In this document: piece by piece, positions 36,229-47,178 of the stretch | How positions within the stretch are numbered: position 1 is the stretch's first letter | Layout: each line of letters starts with the position of its first letter | NCBI RefSeq assembly: GCF_030408735.1 | Contig: NZ_CP047204.1 | Span: 2,356,001-2,420,000 of the forward strand | DNA length: 64,000 bases | Direction: 5' to 3' | DNA from: Corynebacterium faecale | GTDB taxonomy: Bacteria; Actinomycetota; Actinomycetes; Mycobacteriales; Mycobacteriaceae | Made by a program: the position numbers and the translations under genes | The notes under the pieces: generated by a model | What the model was told of the DNA's origin: nothing | The model's input: only the letters and a program-made list of their open reading frames with translations | The model's database searches: none

Positions 36229-37527
36229 TTAGTGCTCCAGTGGCACGCGGTGGTAGCTGCCGTCCTCGAGATCAGCGAGGTCGATCTCATCGCGGGAGAT
36301 GCCCAGGATGTGGAGGACCTCATCCAGGAACGGGTGGTTCACGGAGGTATCGGCGATCTCCTTGAGAGCCGGCTTGGCGTTGAAAGCGATGCCGAGGCCC
36401 GCAGCGGAGAGCATGTCGATGTCATTGGCACCATCGCCGACGGCGACGGTCTGATACATCTTCAGGCCGGAATCGTCTGCGAACTCACGTAACAGCGTGG
36501 CCTTGGCCGCACGATCCACGATCTCCCCGATGACACGTCCGGTGAGCTTGCCATCAATGATCTCCAGGGTGTTGGCCCGGACATAATCCAGATCCAGTTC
36601 CTCAGCGAGGTCCTCCAGCACCTGATTGAAACCACCGGAAACCACGGCGGTCTTATAACCGAGACGCTTGAGAGTGCGGATGGTGGTGCGGGCGCCCGGG
36701 GTCAGGACGATGTCCTTGGCCACCTCATCGATGACGGAGGCGTCCAGACCCGCCAATGCCTTCACGCGCTCACGGAGGGACTCCTCAAAGTCCAGCTCAC
36801 CGCGCATGGCACGCTCGGTCACCTCCGCGACCTCAGCTTCCTTGCCGGCATGCGCGGCAAGCATCTCAATGACTTCACCGGTGATGAGGGTGGAATCACA
36901 GTCGAAGCAGACCAGGCGCTTGGAACGACGCAGCAGGCCGGAACGCTCAATGGCAATATCCACGTTCAGTTCCGTGGTCAGAGCTGCGAGTGCCTTACGG
37001 ATTTTCTGCGCGCCACCGGGGCTGGTGTCCGGGACGGTCACCTTGAGCTCGAGACCGGTGACCGGGTAATTCGAGATTCCGCGGATGGTATCAATATTGG
37101 CATCATAATCAGCGAGCGTCTGACCGATGCGGGACAGGTCGATGGCATCCACCGGATCACCCAGGACCACCACCACGTGGGAAGAACGCGGGCGCGAGGA
37201 CATGACGGTGTCCTGCAGCTCCATCACCACTGTCTGACCATGCACCTTGAGAGTGTCCTGCAGTCCGTCAGTAACCGTTTCCACACGGCCGGGGGCGATC
37301 CCCACGAAGGCCGCCAGGCTGAGGAATCCTCGGAAAATGGACTGCTCAACATCGAGCACCTGGACCTGGTTCGCTGACAACACGCGGAAGAACGCGGCGG
37401 TTACGCCGGGGCGGTCCTTGCCACTGAGGGTGATCACTGCGGGGTGGTATCCCTCCCGCAGGGCAACCTGCTGCCCGGTGGAGGAGATATCGTTGTCGAT
37501 CTGGGAAAGTTCAGTCACGACAGTCAT
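36229..37527 (-). CDS. serB: Phosphoserine phosphatase with ACT domain
   Basis: 432 residues. It catalyses the last step of L-serine synthesis. The N-terminal region carries ACT-type repeats (VITLSGKDRPGVTAAFFRVL and a second regulatory region to about residue 190). The HAD phosphatase core has D209 and D211 in CFDCDSTLI, the nucleophile motif, and GDGANDIDML for metal binding. This size is typical of the actinobacterial SerB2 form, in which the ACT domains may sense serine. Confidence 0.95.
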   Translation of the reverse strand: MTVVTELSQIDNDISSTGQQVALREGYHPAVITLSGKDRPGVTAAFFRVLSANQVQVLDVEQSIFRGFLSLAAFVGIAPGRVETVTDGLQDTLKVHGQTVVMELQDTVMSSRPRSSHVVVVLGDPVDAIDLSRIGQTLADYDANIDTIRGISNYPVTGLELKVTVPDTSPGGAQKIRKALAALTTELNVDIAIERSGLLRRSKRLVCFDCDSTLITGEVIEMLAAHAGKEAEVAEVTERAMRGELDFEESLRERVKALAGLDASVIDEVAKDIVLTPGARTTIRTLKRLGYKTAVVSGGFNQVLEDLAEELDLDYVRANTLEIIDGKLTGRVIGEIVDRAAKATLLREFADDSGLKMYQTVAVGDGANDIDMLSAAGLGIAFNAKPALKEIADTSVNHPFLDEVLHILGISRDEIDLADLEDGSYHRVPLEH

Positions 37528-37558
37528 TCTTTCATAGTTCAGGGGGAGGAAACGACAT

Positions 37559-37587
37559 TGACCCCGGCAGAGAATCTACCGGGGTCA
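37559..37587 (-). terminator. Terminator after ctaD
   Basis: The stem TGACCCCGG / CCGGGGTCA has an 11-base loop 30 bases past the ctaD stop; no clear T tract. Confidence 0.55.
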
Positions 37588-37616
37588 TTGCAGTCGGAGG
37601 GGACTTGATTCAGCCC

Positions 37617-39359
37617 TTAACGTACTTCGCTTGGCGAAGGAGTCTGGGTGGTTTCTGCACGCAGGTCATGCTCGCCGACATGGGCCTCAAGGCGCATGCG
37701 CTCGATCATGTGCGGGTAGTGCAGCTCGAACGCAGGGCGCTCGGAGCGGATGCGAGGCAGGGAGGTGAAGTTGTGGCGTGGAGGAGGGCAGGAGGTAGCC
37801 CACTCCAGGGAGTTGCCGTAACCCCATGGATCATCCACGGTAACAAGCTCACCGTAGCGCCAGGACTTGAAGACGTTCCAGACGAATGGAATGACGGAGA
37901 GTCCGAGCAGGAAGGAGAAGATCGTGGAGATCTGGTTGAAGATGGTGAATCCATCGGAGTCCAGGTAGTCAGCGTAACGACGTGGCATACCCATGTTGCC
38001 CACCCAGTGCTGGATGAGGAAGGTGCCGTGGAAACCGACGAAGGTCAGCCAGAAGTGGATCTTGCCAAGACGCTCGTCGAGCATGCGGCCGGTCATCTTC
38101 GGGAACCAGAAGTAGACGCCTGCACAGGATGCGAACACCACGGTACCGAAGAGGGTGTAGTGGAAGTGCGCGATCAGGAAGTAGGAGTCAGACAGGTGGA
38201 AGTCCAGTGGTGGGGCTGCCAGCATGATGCCGGTCAGACCACCGAAGAGGAAGGTGGACATGAAGCCCACGGACCAGATCATCGGGGTCTCCCAGGTGAT
38301 ATGGCCCTTCCACATGGTTCCAACCCAGTTGAAGAACTTCACGCCGGTCGGAACCGAGATGAGGAACGTCATGAAGGAGAAGAACGGAAGGAGAACCGCA
38401 CCGGTGACGAACATGTGGTGAGCCCACACAGCCATGGACAGGGCGCCGATGGACAGGGTCGCGAAGACCAGGCCGACGTAGCCGAACATTGGCTTACGGG
38501 AGAACACCGGGATGATCTCCGAGACGATGCCGAAGAACGGCAGCGCGAGGACATACACCTCAGGGTGGCCGAAGAACCAGAACAGGTGCTGCCAGAGGAT
38601 GGAGCCGCCGTTGGCTGGATCGTAGATGTGGCCGCCGAGCTTGCGGTCGTAGAGAACACCCAGAGCAGCAGCGAGCAGCAGTGGGAAGATCAGCAGAGCC
38701 AGAACGGAAACAACGAAGATGTTCCAGGTGAAGATCGGCATACGGAACATGGTCATACCAGGTGCGCGGAGGCAGAGGATGGTGGTGAGCATGTTGATGG
38801 CGGAGGCGACGGTACCGATACCGGTCGCACCGACGCCGACGATCCACATGTCAGAGCCGAGGCCCGGGGAGTGGATGGAGTCAGAAAGTGGGGAGTACAT
38901 GGTCCAACCGAAGTCGGCAGCACCACCCGGGGTCAGGAAGCCACTCAGCATCGCGATACCACCGACGGTGGTGATCCAGAAGCCGAAGGCGTTCAGGCGT
39001 GGGAAAGCAACGTCAGGCGCACCGATCTGGAGCGGCAGGACGTAGTTGGCGAAGCCCCAGACGATCGGGGTTCCGTAGAGCAGCAGCATGACAGTTCCAT
39101 GCATGGTGAACAGCTGGTTGAACTGCTCATTCGACAGGAACTGAAGACCCGGGGTGAAAAGCTCTGCTCGGATAAGCAGGGCCATCAGGCCACCGAGGAA
39201 GAAGAAGCTGAAGGACATGATGATATACATGATGCCCAGCTGCTTGTGGTCGGTGGTGGTCATCATCATCCACGCTTTACTACCCTTGCGTGCATGGCCT
39301 GTCGGCTCGGGCCTCTGCGGGGCGACGTGCCCGTCGACCCTAGGCGCCACAGCGGTCAT
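37617..39359 (-). CDS. ctaD: Cytochrome c oxidase subunit I (aa3 type)
   Basis: 580 residues, twelve transmembrane helices; the catalytic core of the aa3 terminal oxidase in the cytoplasmic membrane. The heme a ligand lies in [21 protein letters not shown] holds the CuB histidine cross-linked to tyrosine, and WAHHMF supplies the paired CuB histidines. The C-terminal tail [14 protein letters not shown] is hydrophilic. As in other corynebacteria the gene stands alone, away from ctaCEF. Confidence 0.97.
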   Translation of the reverse strand: MTAVAPRVDGHVAPQRPEPTGHARKGSKAWMMMTTTDHKQLGIMYIIMSFSFFFLGGLMALLIRAELFTPGLQFLSNEQFNQLFTMHGTVMLLLYGTPIVWGFANYVLPLQIGAPDVAFPRLNAFGFWITTVGGIAMLSGFLTPGGAADFGWTMYSPLSDSIHSPGLGSDMWIVGVGATGIGTVASAINMLTTILCLRAPGMTMFRMPIFTWNIFVVSVLALLIFPLLLAAALGVLYDRKLGGHIYDPANGGSILWQHLFWFFGHPEVYVLALPFFGIVSEIIPVFSRKPMFGYVGLVFATLSIGALSMAVWAHHMFVTGAVLLPFFSFMTFLISVPTGVKFFNWVGTMWKGHITWETPMIWSVGFMSTFLFGGLTGIMLAAPPLDFHLSDSYFLIAHFHYTLFGTVVFASCAGVYFWFPKMTGRMLDERLGKIHFWLTFVGFHGTFLIQHWVGNMGMPRRYADYLDSDGFTIFNQISTIFSFLLGLSVIPFVWNVFKSWRYGELVTVDDPWGYGNSLEWATSCPPPRHNFTSLPRIRSERPAFELHYPHMIERMRLEAHVGEHDLRAETTQTPSPSEVR

Positions 39360-39995
39360 AGGTTCCTCCTGACTACGGGACGATCCATTCGGATTACCGA
39401 TCGTCCTTTAACAACACTGCCTTATCCTAGGTGACAGGCAGGATCCGATGCCAGCCCAAAATGGCCGGTATGCAGCTAACTGTAACCCCTTGGAGGGCCC
39501 AGAAAAAATGTTTTAACTACATTGATTGACCTCCCCCTCGCCGACCGGTCGACGTTTCCCCCGCGGTTTCATTCAAACTTGTGAGGGGGTTCACATCCCA
39601 GGGCCATTTCACCTGCATGACGCACCCCTCCCCCACTCCCCCATCGGGGCCGGAATACCACCCCCCGTGTGGGCTCAACCTAAAGGTTGACACGGTCCCC
39701 GAGCTGGCAGATTCAGGGTCGGAGGATTGAAAAACTCTTGCATGATGAGCGGAAAACTTGTCATTCGTATTGCGGCCCGGGATCGTTCAGACAAGTGCCA
39801 ACTGCGGATTCTCATCGGTTTTCCGGCAGGCCCCGATGAATGACAAGTTTTGCTCACGACTGCCGCCCCATATGCATAACGTGACAAGGGTTCCAGAAGA
39901 TCACACCGTCTCGCTCTGCATAACCAGGCGTGCATCGTGGCGTACAACTCAGCTTAATGTTGTGATTCCTTATATATAGGTGGCAGTGGAACACT
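39360..39995. other. 636-base gap upstream of ctaD
   Basis: No convincing protein gene. It holds the ctaD promoter; TATATATAGG at 39971-39980 is one AT-rich candidate element. TCAACCTAAAGGTTGA at 39674-39689 is a small palindrome. A long-range inverted repeat at 39753-39851 is described separately. Confidence 0.55.
39753..39851. repeat. 14-bp perfect inverted repeat with internal competitor arm
   Basis: AAAACTTGTCATTC (39753-39766) and GAATGACAAGTTTT (39838-39851) are exact complements around a 71-base loop. Within the loop GACAAGT (39790-39796) can pair with the same ACTTGTC of the left arm, so two exclusive foldings are possible. It lies about 400 bases upstream of ctaD, beyond the nrdF terminator. 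The element could belong to a small RNA, a long leader or a small mobile remnant. Confidence 0.6.
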
Positions 39996-40032
39996 AAAAG
40001 GGCCGCATGCCCCTCACGACATGCGGCCCTTT
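39996..40032 (-). terminator. Terminator after nrdF
   Basis: The stem AAAGGGCCGCATG / CATGCGGCCCTTT has a short loop and CTTTTAG following on the - strand. Confidence 0.85.
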
Positions 40033-40095
40033 CAATGATCACACTGGATTACTACTGTCACGCTTCCGGCGACAAGCCCCTACGATCCGACTGGT

Positions 40096-41513
<1,418 letters not shown>

Positions 41514-41532
41514 TTATGGTGCGCTAACCTTT
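41514..41532 (+). promoter_or_regulatory. DtxR box upstream of ftn
   Basis: TTATGGTGCGCTAACCTTT matches the corynebacterial DtxR consensus (TTAGGTWAGSCTWACCTWA) at 14 of 19 positions, with an intact right half GCTAACCT. It is centred about 47 bases before the ftn start and upstream of TAGATT, a likely -10. That fits the known activation of ferritin genes by iron-loaded DtxR. Confidence 0.65.
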
Positions 41533-41570
41533 GCTGACAGAGGGTGCGAGGTGAGTGTAGATTCGATGCC

Positions 41571-42059
41571 ATGGCTATCAACGAACGACTCGCAAACGCA
41601 ATCAACAATCAGGTCACCGCAGAGGTTGAGGCATCTCTGGTGTACCTCCAGCTTTCCTACCTCCTGGACGATATGGGCCTCACCGGTATGCGTGACTGGA
41701 TGAAGGCACAGAGCGAGGAGGAGTTGGAACACGCTGAGAAGTTCTCCCAGCACCTTCTCGCCCGTGGTTATGTTCCCCAGATCGGAGACGTGGCGCCACC
41801 GAAGCTGGATATCGCCACTGCCGTGGATGCTTTCGAGGCCTCCCTGGCCCATGAACAGAAGGTCTCCGGACTGATCCGCGAGCTCGCCGCGATCCAGGAT
41901 GCGGAGAAGGACTATGATTCCCGCGCTCTGATCAACTGGTTCCTGGAAGAGCAGGTCGAGGAGGAGGCCACCGTCGGAGAGATCCTGGACAGGCTGCGCA
42001 TTGCCGGCGACTCCGGTTCCGGTCTGCTGCGCATTGATTCCGAACTGGGATCCCGTTAA
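41571..42059 (+). CDS. ftn: Ferritin
   Basis: 162 residues. Non-heme ferritin that stores iron in a 24-subunit shell. Ferroxidase-centre residues include E18 (AEVEASLVYLQ), E51 and H54 (EEELEHAEKF), and a second glutamate set around EEQVEEEAT. The ATG follows TAGATT closely, so the leader is very short; a GTG nine codons upstream is less likely. The DtxR box upstream points to iron-dependent activation. Confidence 0.95.
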   Translation: MAINERLANAINNQVTAEVEASLVYLQLSYLLDDMGLTGMRDWMKAQSEEELEHAEKFSQHLLARGYVPQIGDVAPPKLDIATAVDAFEASLAHEQKVSGLIRELAAIQDAEKDYDSRALINWFLEEQVEEEATVGEILDRLRIAGDSGSGLLRIDSELGSR

Positions 42060-42091
42060 CCTCCCCCCAACCACTGTGGCATCCAGCCCTG

Positions 42092-42153
42092 AAAAGAACC
42101 TCGTATCCACCCCCCATTTACGCACAAGCCGGGGGTAAATACGAGGTTCTTTC
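42092..42153 (+). terminator. Terminator after ftn
   Basis: The long stem AAAGAACCTCGTAT / ATACGAGGTTCTTT has an inner CCCCC / GGGGG pairing and TTTC after it. Confidence 0.85.
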
Positions 42154-42230
42154 ACTGTTTGGGTCGATTTAACTGCGATTTTCAACATAGATGGTGGGAA
42201 ATCCTCGAAGTCTGGGACGAAAAGAGGAAT

Positions 42231-42245
42231 AATGGTAATCACATT
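42231..42245 (+). promoter_or_regulatory. Possible GntR1 site before gntR1
   Basis: AATGGTAATCACATT matches the reverse complement of the GntR1 consensus (ATTGGTACTATCATA) at 10 of 15 positions, 77 bases before the gntR1 start. It would imply autoregulation; a weak match. Confidence 0.35.
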
Positions 42246-42321
42246 AAAGATTCCGCAGGATTAAGGGTTTCCCCCTGCTTCTGCGTTCTCGTTCACACCG
42301 CCTGAAGAACAAGGAGGCATC

Positions 42322-43056
42322 ATGCCCCCAATCCCTGAAAAGAAGTCAACGGGCTCTCCGGCCAAACCATTGCTGGAGCCTGTTCTGGACGAGCTTGGGC
42401 AGGAGATTGTCAGTGGCAGAGTTGCGGTAGGCGACACCTTCAAACTGATGGATATCAGTGAGCGTTTCGGTATCTCCCGCACCGTTGCACGTGAAGCGAT
42501 GCGCGCGCTTGAGCAGCTCGGTCTGGTATCCTCCTCCCGACGGATCGGCATCACCGTGCGCCCCCGTGAGGAGTGGGCTGTCTTCGACAAGTCCATCATC
42601 CGCTGGCGTCTCAACGATGCGGGACAGCGTGAGCGGCAGCTGCAGTCACTCACCGAGCTGCGTATCGCCATCGAACCCATCGCCGCGCGCAGCGTCGCCC
42701 TGCACGCCAGCGACACCGAACGCACCCGTCTCAAAGAGCTCGCCACGGAGATGCGCGATCTCGGCCGCTCCGGCAAGGGTGCCTCCAAGGAGTTCCTGGA
42801 TGCTGATATCACCTTCCATGAACTCATTCTGCGTTATTGCCACAATGAGATGTTCGCGGCGCTCATTCCGTCGATAAGCGCGGTTCTTGAAGGCCGCACC
42901 GCACACGGGCTGCAGCCGGATGTGCCAGAGGAGACCGCCCTGGCCAACCACGACAAGCTTGCCGACGCCATCGTCGCGCGCGATGCCGACGCCGCTGAGG
43001 CAGCCTCCCGTGAGATCCTCAACGAGGTCCGTGACACCCTTTCTTCGTTGAGCTGA
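42322..43056 (+). CDS. gntR1: GntR-family regulator, GntR1
   Basis: 244 residues; AAGGAGG six bases before the ATG. An N-terminal winged helix-turn-helix (residues about 18-85: LGQEIVSGRVAVGDTF, DISERFGISRTVAREAMRALEQLGLV) is joined to an all-helical FCD ligand domain (about 100-235). By neighbourhood (between ftn and nrdE) this is GntR1 of C. glutamicum. That regulator represses gluconate uptake and catabolism genes and pentose phosphate genes, and activates ptsG; gluconate and gluconolactone release it. A fitting operator lies upstream of gntK in this window. Confidence 0.9.
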   Translation: MPPIPEKKSTGSPAKPLLEPVLDELGQEIVSGRVAVGDTFKLMDISERFGISRTVAREAMRALEQLGLVSSSRRIGITVRPREEWAVFDKSIIRWRLNDAGQRERQLQSLTELRIAIEPIAARSVALHASDTERTRLKELATEMRDLGRSGKGASKEFLDADITFHELILRYCHNEMFAALIPSISAVLEGRTAHGLQPDVPEETALANHDKLADAIVARDADAAEAASREILNEVRDTLSSLS

Positions 43057-43074
43057 CCTCCTTCAGCAAATACA

Positions 43075-43113
43075 ACACCCCCGGAAGATGAACCTCTCAT
43101 CTTCCGGGGGTGT
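43075..43113. terminator. Bidirectional terminator between gntR1 and nrdE
   Basis: A 17-bp stem, ACACCCCCGGAAGATGA and its complement, with a five-base loop. It serves both convergent genes. Confidence 0.88.
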
Positions 43114-43118
43114 GGTGG

Positions 43119-45266
43119 TTACAGCATGCAGCTGACGCAGCCGTCCACCTCGGTGCCTTCCAGTGCAACCTGGCGCAGGCGGATGTAGTAAAGGGTCTTG
43201 ATGCCCTTGCGCCATGCGTAGATCTGCGCACGGTTGATGTCACGGGTGGTCGCCGTGTCCTTGAAGAACAGGGTCAAAGAGAGCCCCTGATCCACGTACT
43301 TGGTTGCCGCGGCGTAGGTGTCGATGGTCTTTTCATAACCGATCTCATACGCATCCTGGAAGTACTCAAGGTTGTCATTATCCAGGTGTGGAGCCGGATA
43401 GTAGACGCGGCCGATCTTGCCTTCCTTGCGGATCTCGATCTTGGATGCGATCGGGTGGATCGACGAGGTCGAGTTGTTGATATAGGAGATGGAGCCGGTC
43501 GGTGGGACCGCCTGCAGGTAGCGGTTGAACAGTCCATACTCCATGACATCAGCCTTGAGCTGTGCCCACTCCTCCGCGGTCGGGGTGTGGATGGTGGAGT
43601 TGGCAAACAGCTGCTTGACCTTGTCGGTCTGTGGCAGGAACTCAGCTGGATCGAAACGGTCGAAGTACTCACCAGAGGCATAGTCAGAGTTCTCGAAGTT
43701 GGAGAATCGCTGACCCCGCTCACGGGCGATCCGGTTGGATGCCCGGAGGCATTCGTAGAGCACGGCGGCGAAGTAGGCGTTGGTGAAGTCGATGCCCTCT
43801 TCAGAACCGTAGAAGATGTGCTCGCGTCCGAGGTATCCGTGCAGGTTCATCTGGCCCAGACCGATCGCGTGGGCGGCTTCATTGCCCTTGCGGATGGAAG
43901 GAACGGAATCGATGCTGGTCTGCTCAGAGACAGCAGTCAGACCACGGATGGCGGTGTCGATGGTGCGGGAGAAGTCCGGGGAGTCCATCGCCATGGCGAT
44001 GTTGAGGGAACCCAGGTTGCAGGAGATGTCCTCACCGATCTCGTCATAGGACAGATCGGCGTTGTAGGTGGAGGGTGTGGATACCTGCAGGATCTCGGAG
44101 CACAGGTTCGAGTGGGTGATGCGACCCTCGATCGGGTTCGCTTCGTTCACGGTGTCCTCATACATGATGTACGGGTAACCGGACTCGAACTGGATCTCGG
44201 CCAGAGTCTGGAAGAACTGACGCGCGTTGATCTTGGTTTTGCGGATACGGTCATCATCGACCATGTCATGGTAGTGCTCGGTGACGGAGATATCAGCAAA
44301 CGGCTTGCCGTAGATGCGCTCGACATCATACGGGGAGAACAGGTACATGTCATCGTTATTCTTGGCCAGCTCGAAGGTGATATCCGGGATGACCACACCG
44401 AGTGAGAGGGTCTTGATGCGGATCTTCTCATCAGCGTTCTCGCGCTTGGTGTCCAGGAAGGACATGATGTCCGGGTGATGCGCGTTGAGGTAGACCGCGC
44501 CGGCACCCTGACGTGCACCGAGCTGGTTGGCGTAGGAGAAGGAATCCTCGAGCAGCTTCATCACTGGGATGACACCGGAGGACTGGTTCTCGATCTTCTT
44601 GATCGGAGCGCCGGACTCACGGAGGTTGGACAGCAGCAGAGCGACGCCGCCACCGCGCTTGGACAGCTGCAGTGCGGAGTTGATGGCGCGTCCGATGGAC
44701 TCCATGTTGTCCTCGATGCGAAGCAGGAAACAGGACACTGGCTCGCCGCGCTGTGCCTTGCCGGAGTTCAAGAAGGTCGGGGTCGCCGGCTGGAAACGTC
44801 CGGTCATGATCTCATCGACGAGTGCGTTGGCAGTGTCACGGTCCCCATCAGCGAGGGTGAGGGCGACCATGCAGACGCGATCCTCGAAACGCTCGAGATA
44901 ACGGCGGCCGTCGAAGGTCTTCAGAGTGTAGGAGGTGTAGTACTTGTACGCACCGAGGAAGGACTGGAAGCGGAACTTATAAGCGTACGCACGCTTGAAC
45001 AGCTCCTTGATGTACTCGAAGTCGTACTTGTCCAGTACCTCCTTCTCGTAATAGTTGTTCTCGATCAGGTAATCGAGCTTCTCAAGGAGGTTGTGGAAGA
45101 AGACGGTGTTCTGATTGACGTGCTGGAGGAAGTACTGGTTGGCGGCTTCACGGTCCTTATCGAACTGGATCTTGCCGTCTTCATCATAAAGGTTGAGCAG
45201 TGCGTTGAGGGCGTGGAAGTCCATCTGGTCTCCGCGTGGTACGACGGAGGTTCCCGTTGCAGTCAA
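43119..45266 (-). CDS. nrdE: Class Ib ribonucleotide reductase alpha subunit
   Basis: 715 residues from a TTG with AAGGGA eight bases upstream; an ATG 14 codons later ([10 protein letters not shown]) is the alternative. NrdE reduces ribonucleoside diphosphates. Typical blocks are [27 protein letters not shown], the loop [28 protein letters not shown] and [18 protein letters not shown]. The C-terminus ends in the redox pair GCVSCML that accepts electrons from NrdH. Downstream of nrdI with a gap of about 100 bases. Confidence 0.96.
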   Translation of the reverse strand: MTATGTSVVPRGDQMDFHALNALLNLYDEDGKIQFDKDREAANQYFLQHVNQNTVFFHNLLEKLDYLIENNYYEKEVLDKYDFEYIKELFKRAYAYKFRFQSFLGAYKYYTSYTLKTFDGRRYLERFEDRVCMVALTLADGDRDTANALVDEIMTGRFQPATPTFLNSGKAQRGEPVSCFLLRIEDNMESIGRAINSALQLSKRGGGVALLLSNLRESGAPIKKIENQSSGVIPVMKLLEDSFSYANQLGARQGAGAVYLNAHHPDIMSFLDTKRENADEKIRIKTLSLGVVIPDITFELAKNNDDMYLFSPYDVERIYGKPFADISVTEHYHDMVDDDRIRKTKINARQFFQTLAEIQFESGYPYIMYEDTVNEANPIEGRITHSNLCSEILQVSTPSTYNADLSYDEIGEDISCNLGSLNIAMAMDSPDFSRTIDTAIRGLTAVSEQTSIDSVPSIRKGNEAAHAIGLGQMNLHGYLGREHIFYGSEEGIDFTNAYFAAVLYECLRASNRIARERGQRFSNFENSDYASGEYFDRFDPAEFLPQTDKVKQLFANSTIHTPTAEEWAQLKADVMEYGLFNRYLQAVPPTGSISYINNSTSSIHPIASKIEIRKEGKIGRVYYPAPHLDNDNLEYFQDAYEIGYEKTIDTYAAATKYVDQGLSLTLFFKDTATTRDINRAQIYAWRKGIKTLYYIRLRQVALEGTEVDGCVSCML

Positions 45267-45369
45267 AGGAATAGTCCCTTTCAGAAGTTTTTATTGTAGT
45301 TTTTGTCGGCGCCTGGAATGGCGCCACGAGGGGGGCCGCAGGTGTTTCGTCTGCCCCATGATGCCGGAG

Positions 45370-45831
45370 TTAATGCCCCAGCGCTAACTCACGGAGCTCT
45401 TCGGACACGGGGCCCAACCCGAGGGATTCTGCGTTCTGGAGGAGACCTCCACGAAGGATTCTCAGGTCTTCCTCATTGCCCATGAGCTCAAAACGATAGA
45501 CGTAGGGAACCTTGCATTTCTTGGCGATGATCTCCCCTGCAAGGCCGAAATCAGTACCGAAGTTGGAGTTTCCACCCGCCACGACAGCGCGGATGAAACT
45601 GCGGTTGTGTTCATCGTTGAGGAAGCGGATGACCTGGGGTGGCACCGGTCTGGAATTCTTACCGCTCATGGATACACCGCCACCGTAGGTGGGTGTCACC
45701 AGGACGTAGGGCTCATTGACCTCGAGGGGCTTTTCGCCCCGGGTCAGGGGGATCCGCACGTTGGGCAGCCCGAGCTTCTGCACGAACCTGTGGGTGTTGT
45801 CCGTGGCCGAGGAGAAGTACACAACTAACAT
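45370..45831 (-). CDS. nrdI: NrdI flavodoxin-like protein
   Basis: 153 residues from ATG. The flavoprotein supplies the oxidant for assembling the manganese-tyrosyl cofactor of NrdF. The FMN-binding loop is [18 protein letters not shown], with TPTYGGG and [13 protein letters not shown] further on. A long upstream continuation of the frame has no NrdI similarity and is ignored; a GTG four codons earlier is possible. It lies between nrdH and nrdE on one strand. Confidence 0.95.
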   Translation of the reverse strand: MLVVYFSSATDNTHRFVQKLGLPNVRIPLTRGEKPLEVNEPYVLVTPTYGGGVSMSGKNSRPVPPQVIRFLNDEHNRSFIRAVVAGGNSNFGTDFGLAGEIIAKKCKVPYVYRFELMGNEEDLRILRGGLLQNAESLGLGPVSEELRELALGH

Positions 45832-46130
45832 CCTCGAACTCACTTCCCTTCTCAAGAATTCGCACCGTGTTCTTCGGTGTTCACCGGTACGCAGGCGGAG
45901 CAGCAGTCTGGCCATGAGGGAAAACTCCCTGCGACAAGGATACCCCTCCCGGCCCGGCGCTCCCCCCGCACTACTGACGGGAGGGAAAAATACGAAACGC
46001 CGCCGATGAGAGGCGACGTGGGGCACGCGGTTTCTTATTTGAGGACTGCGGTGCCCTTCAACAGTGTCTGAAGCCTCGCCTCCCCCACTGAGTCCAGTCA
46101 ATGGCACTCAGCGGGAAGACCATTGGCGTA
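45832..46130 (-). other. 299-base spacer between nrdH and nrdI
   Basis: Unusually long for the nrdHIE operon. No gene with corynebacterial character is seen. A small hairpin (CTGAGT / ACTCAG near 46088-46111) lies just after the nrdH stop and could slow or process the transcript. Confidence 0.5.
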
Positions 46131-46364
46131 TCAGGCTACTGCTGCCGCCATGTCGCGGATGCGCTCTGGGCGGAATCCGGACCAGTGCTCGGCTCCGGTC
46201 ACGACAACCGGGGCCTGGAGGTAACCGAGTGCCAGGACATAGTCGCGGGCTTCATCATCAAGGCTGATGTCCACGAGCTCATAATCCAGACCTGCACGGT
46301 CGAGAGCCTTCTTGGTGGCGGTGCACTGGACGCAGGCTGGCTTGGTGTAAACGGTGATGGCCAT
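46131..46364 (-). CDS. nrdH: NrdH-redoxin
   Basis: 77 residues, glutaredoxin-like with thioredoxin-like activity; the electron donor of NrdE. The active site is C11-V-Q-C14 and the C-terminal WSGFRPERI is the conserved NrdH signature. GAAGGT precedes the ATG by about eight bases. First gene of nrdHIE, with a promoter and paired NrdR boxes about 160-210 bases upstream. Confidence 0.96.
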   Translation of the reverse strand: MAITVYTKPACVQCTATKKALDRAGLDYELVDISLDDEARDYVLALGYLQAPVVVTGAEHWSGFRPERIRDMAAAVA

Positions 46365-46525
46365 GGTTTCGGACCTTCTTCCTCTCGGCCTCAGCTCATG
46401 GGAGCTGAAACCTCATCTCACTTATTTGGATATTTCTCAAGTTTTTGGTGCCATTTCTGGCCACTATTCAGCCTGATTCAGTAGCTTCCCCGACTGAGGG
46501 GGAATCCCTTAAGGCGACAACACAG

Positions 46526-46573
46526 ACACTATACTTTGTGGTGAAATAGTGCAACAAGCACTACATATAGTAG
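46526..46573 (-). promoter_or_regulatory. nrdHIE promoter with two NrdR boxes
   Basis: ACACTATACTTTGTGG (46526-46541) and GCACTACATATAGTAG (46558-46573) match the NrdR consensus ACACWATATATWGTGT at about 13 and 12 of 16 positions. Their starts are 32 bases apart, three helical turns, the classic arrangement. On the - strand the first box contains TATAGT, a good -10 for nrdH, with TTGCA at -35 distance. Confidence 0.85.
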
Positions 46574-46796
46574 TTACACCGTGAGTATTCCCAGCACATC
46601 ACTTCTCCAGCCCCCACATATTGCGCCCCGCCCACATTTCGAAGACAGCTGATGTAACTACATTCATGTCATTCTCCCTGTTGGTCTAGTGGGGGCCCTT
46701 GTCTCCTTTATGAAATTGTTACAAACATCTCATTGCCGGCAGGTTAAGCCGACTCTGCGTGGATACCCCCTCGTTGAATCCACCAGAGAAAAGAAG

Positions 46797-46837
46797 ACAC
46801 CGTTGCCATCCATGGAAACCATGGATGGCAACGGTGT
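46797..46837 (-). terminator. Terminator after rpmJ
   Basis: A perfect 19-bp stem (ACACCGTTGCCATCCATGG) with a three-base loop; the following - strand bases are TCTTCTTTTC. Confidence 0.9.
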
Positions 46838-46857
46838 GTTTCAGTTCTACCCGGAGT

Positions 46858-46980
46858 TTAACCCTGGCGAGCCTTGAAACGTGGCTCCTTCTTATTGATC
46901 ACGTAGACTTTGCCACGACGACGCACGACCTGGGCGCCCGGCTTGTTCTTCAGCGACCGAAGGGAATTGCGTACCTTCAT
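46858..46980 (-). CDS. rpmJ: 50S ribosomal protein L36, cysteine-free form
   Basis: 40 residues: [19 protein letters not shown], then [27 protein letters not shown] lies ten bases before the ATG. L36 sits near the peptidyl transferase centre. This version lacks the C-x2-C zinc ligands of the canonical protein and is the C-minus paralogue, which in many bacteria is used under zinc limitation. No Zur box could be recognised upstream. Confidence 0.93.
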
Positions 46981-47178
46981 TCGGGCGCTCCTTTCTCTCA
47001 TGCGCTATAAGGCTATTGGGGCTAGGTAGATGTGTGGGAAAACCCGCACGTCATACCAGCTATGACACGAGGGTCTATATTATCCGACGTGCCAGCTAAA
47101 CACCAAACCCCGCCTGAATGCGACTGGATTGACCGCGTTCACGGCAATGGGACCTCATTAAAGCCTACGATGAGGGCC

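Noticed and set aside
37605..39434. Antisense 609-codon open frame over ctaD
   Set aside because: Glu/Gly/His-rich shadow of a membrane protein gene; ctaD is certain.
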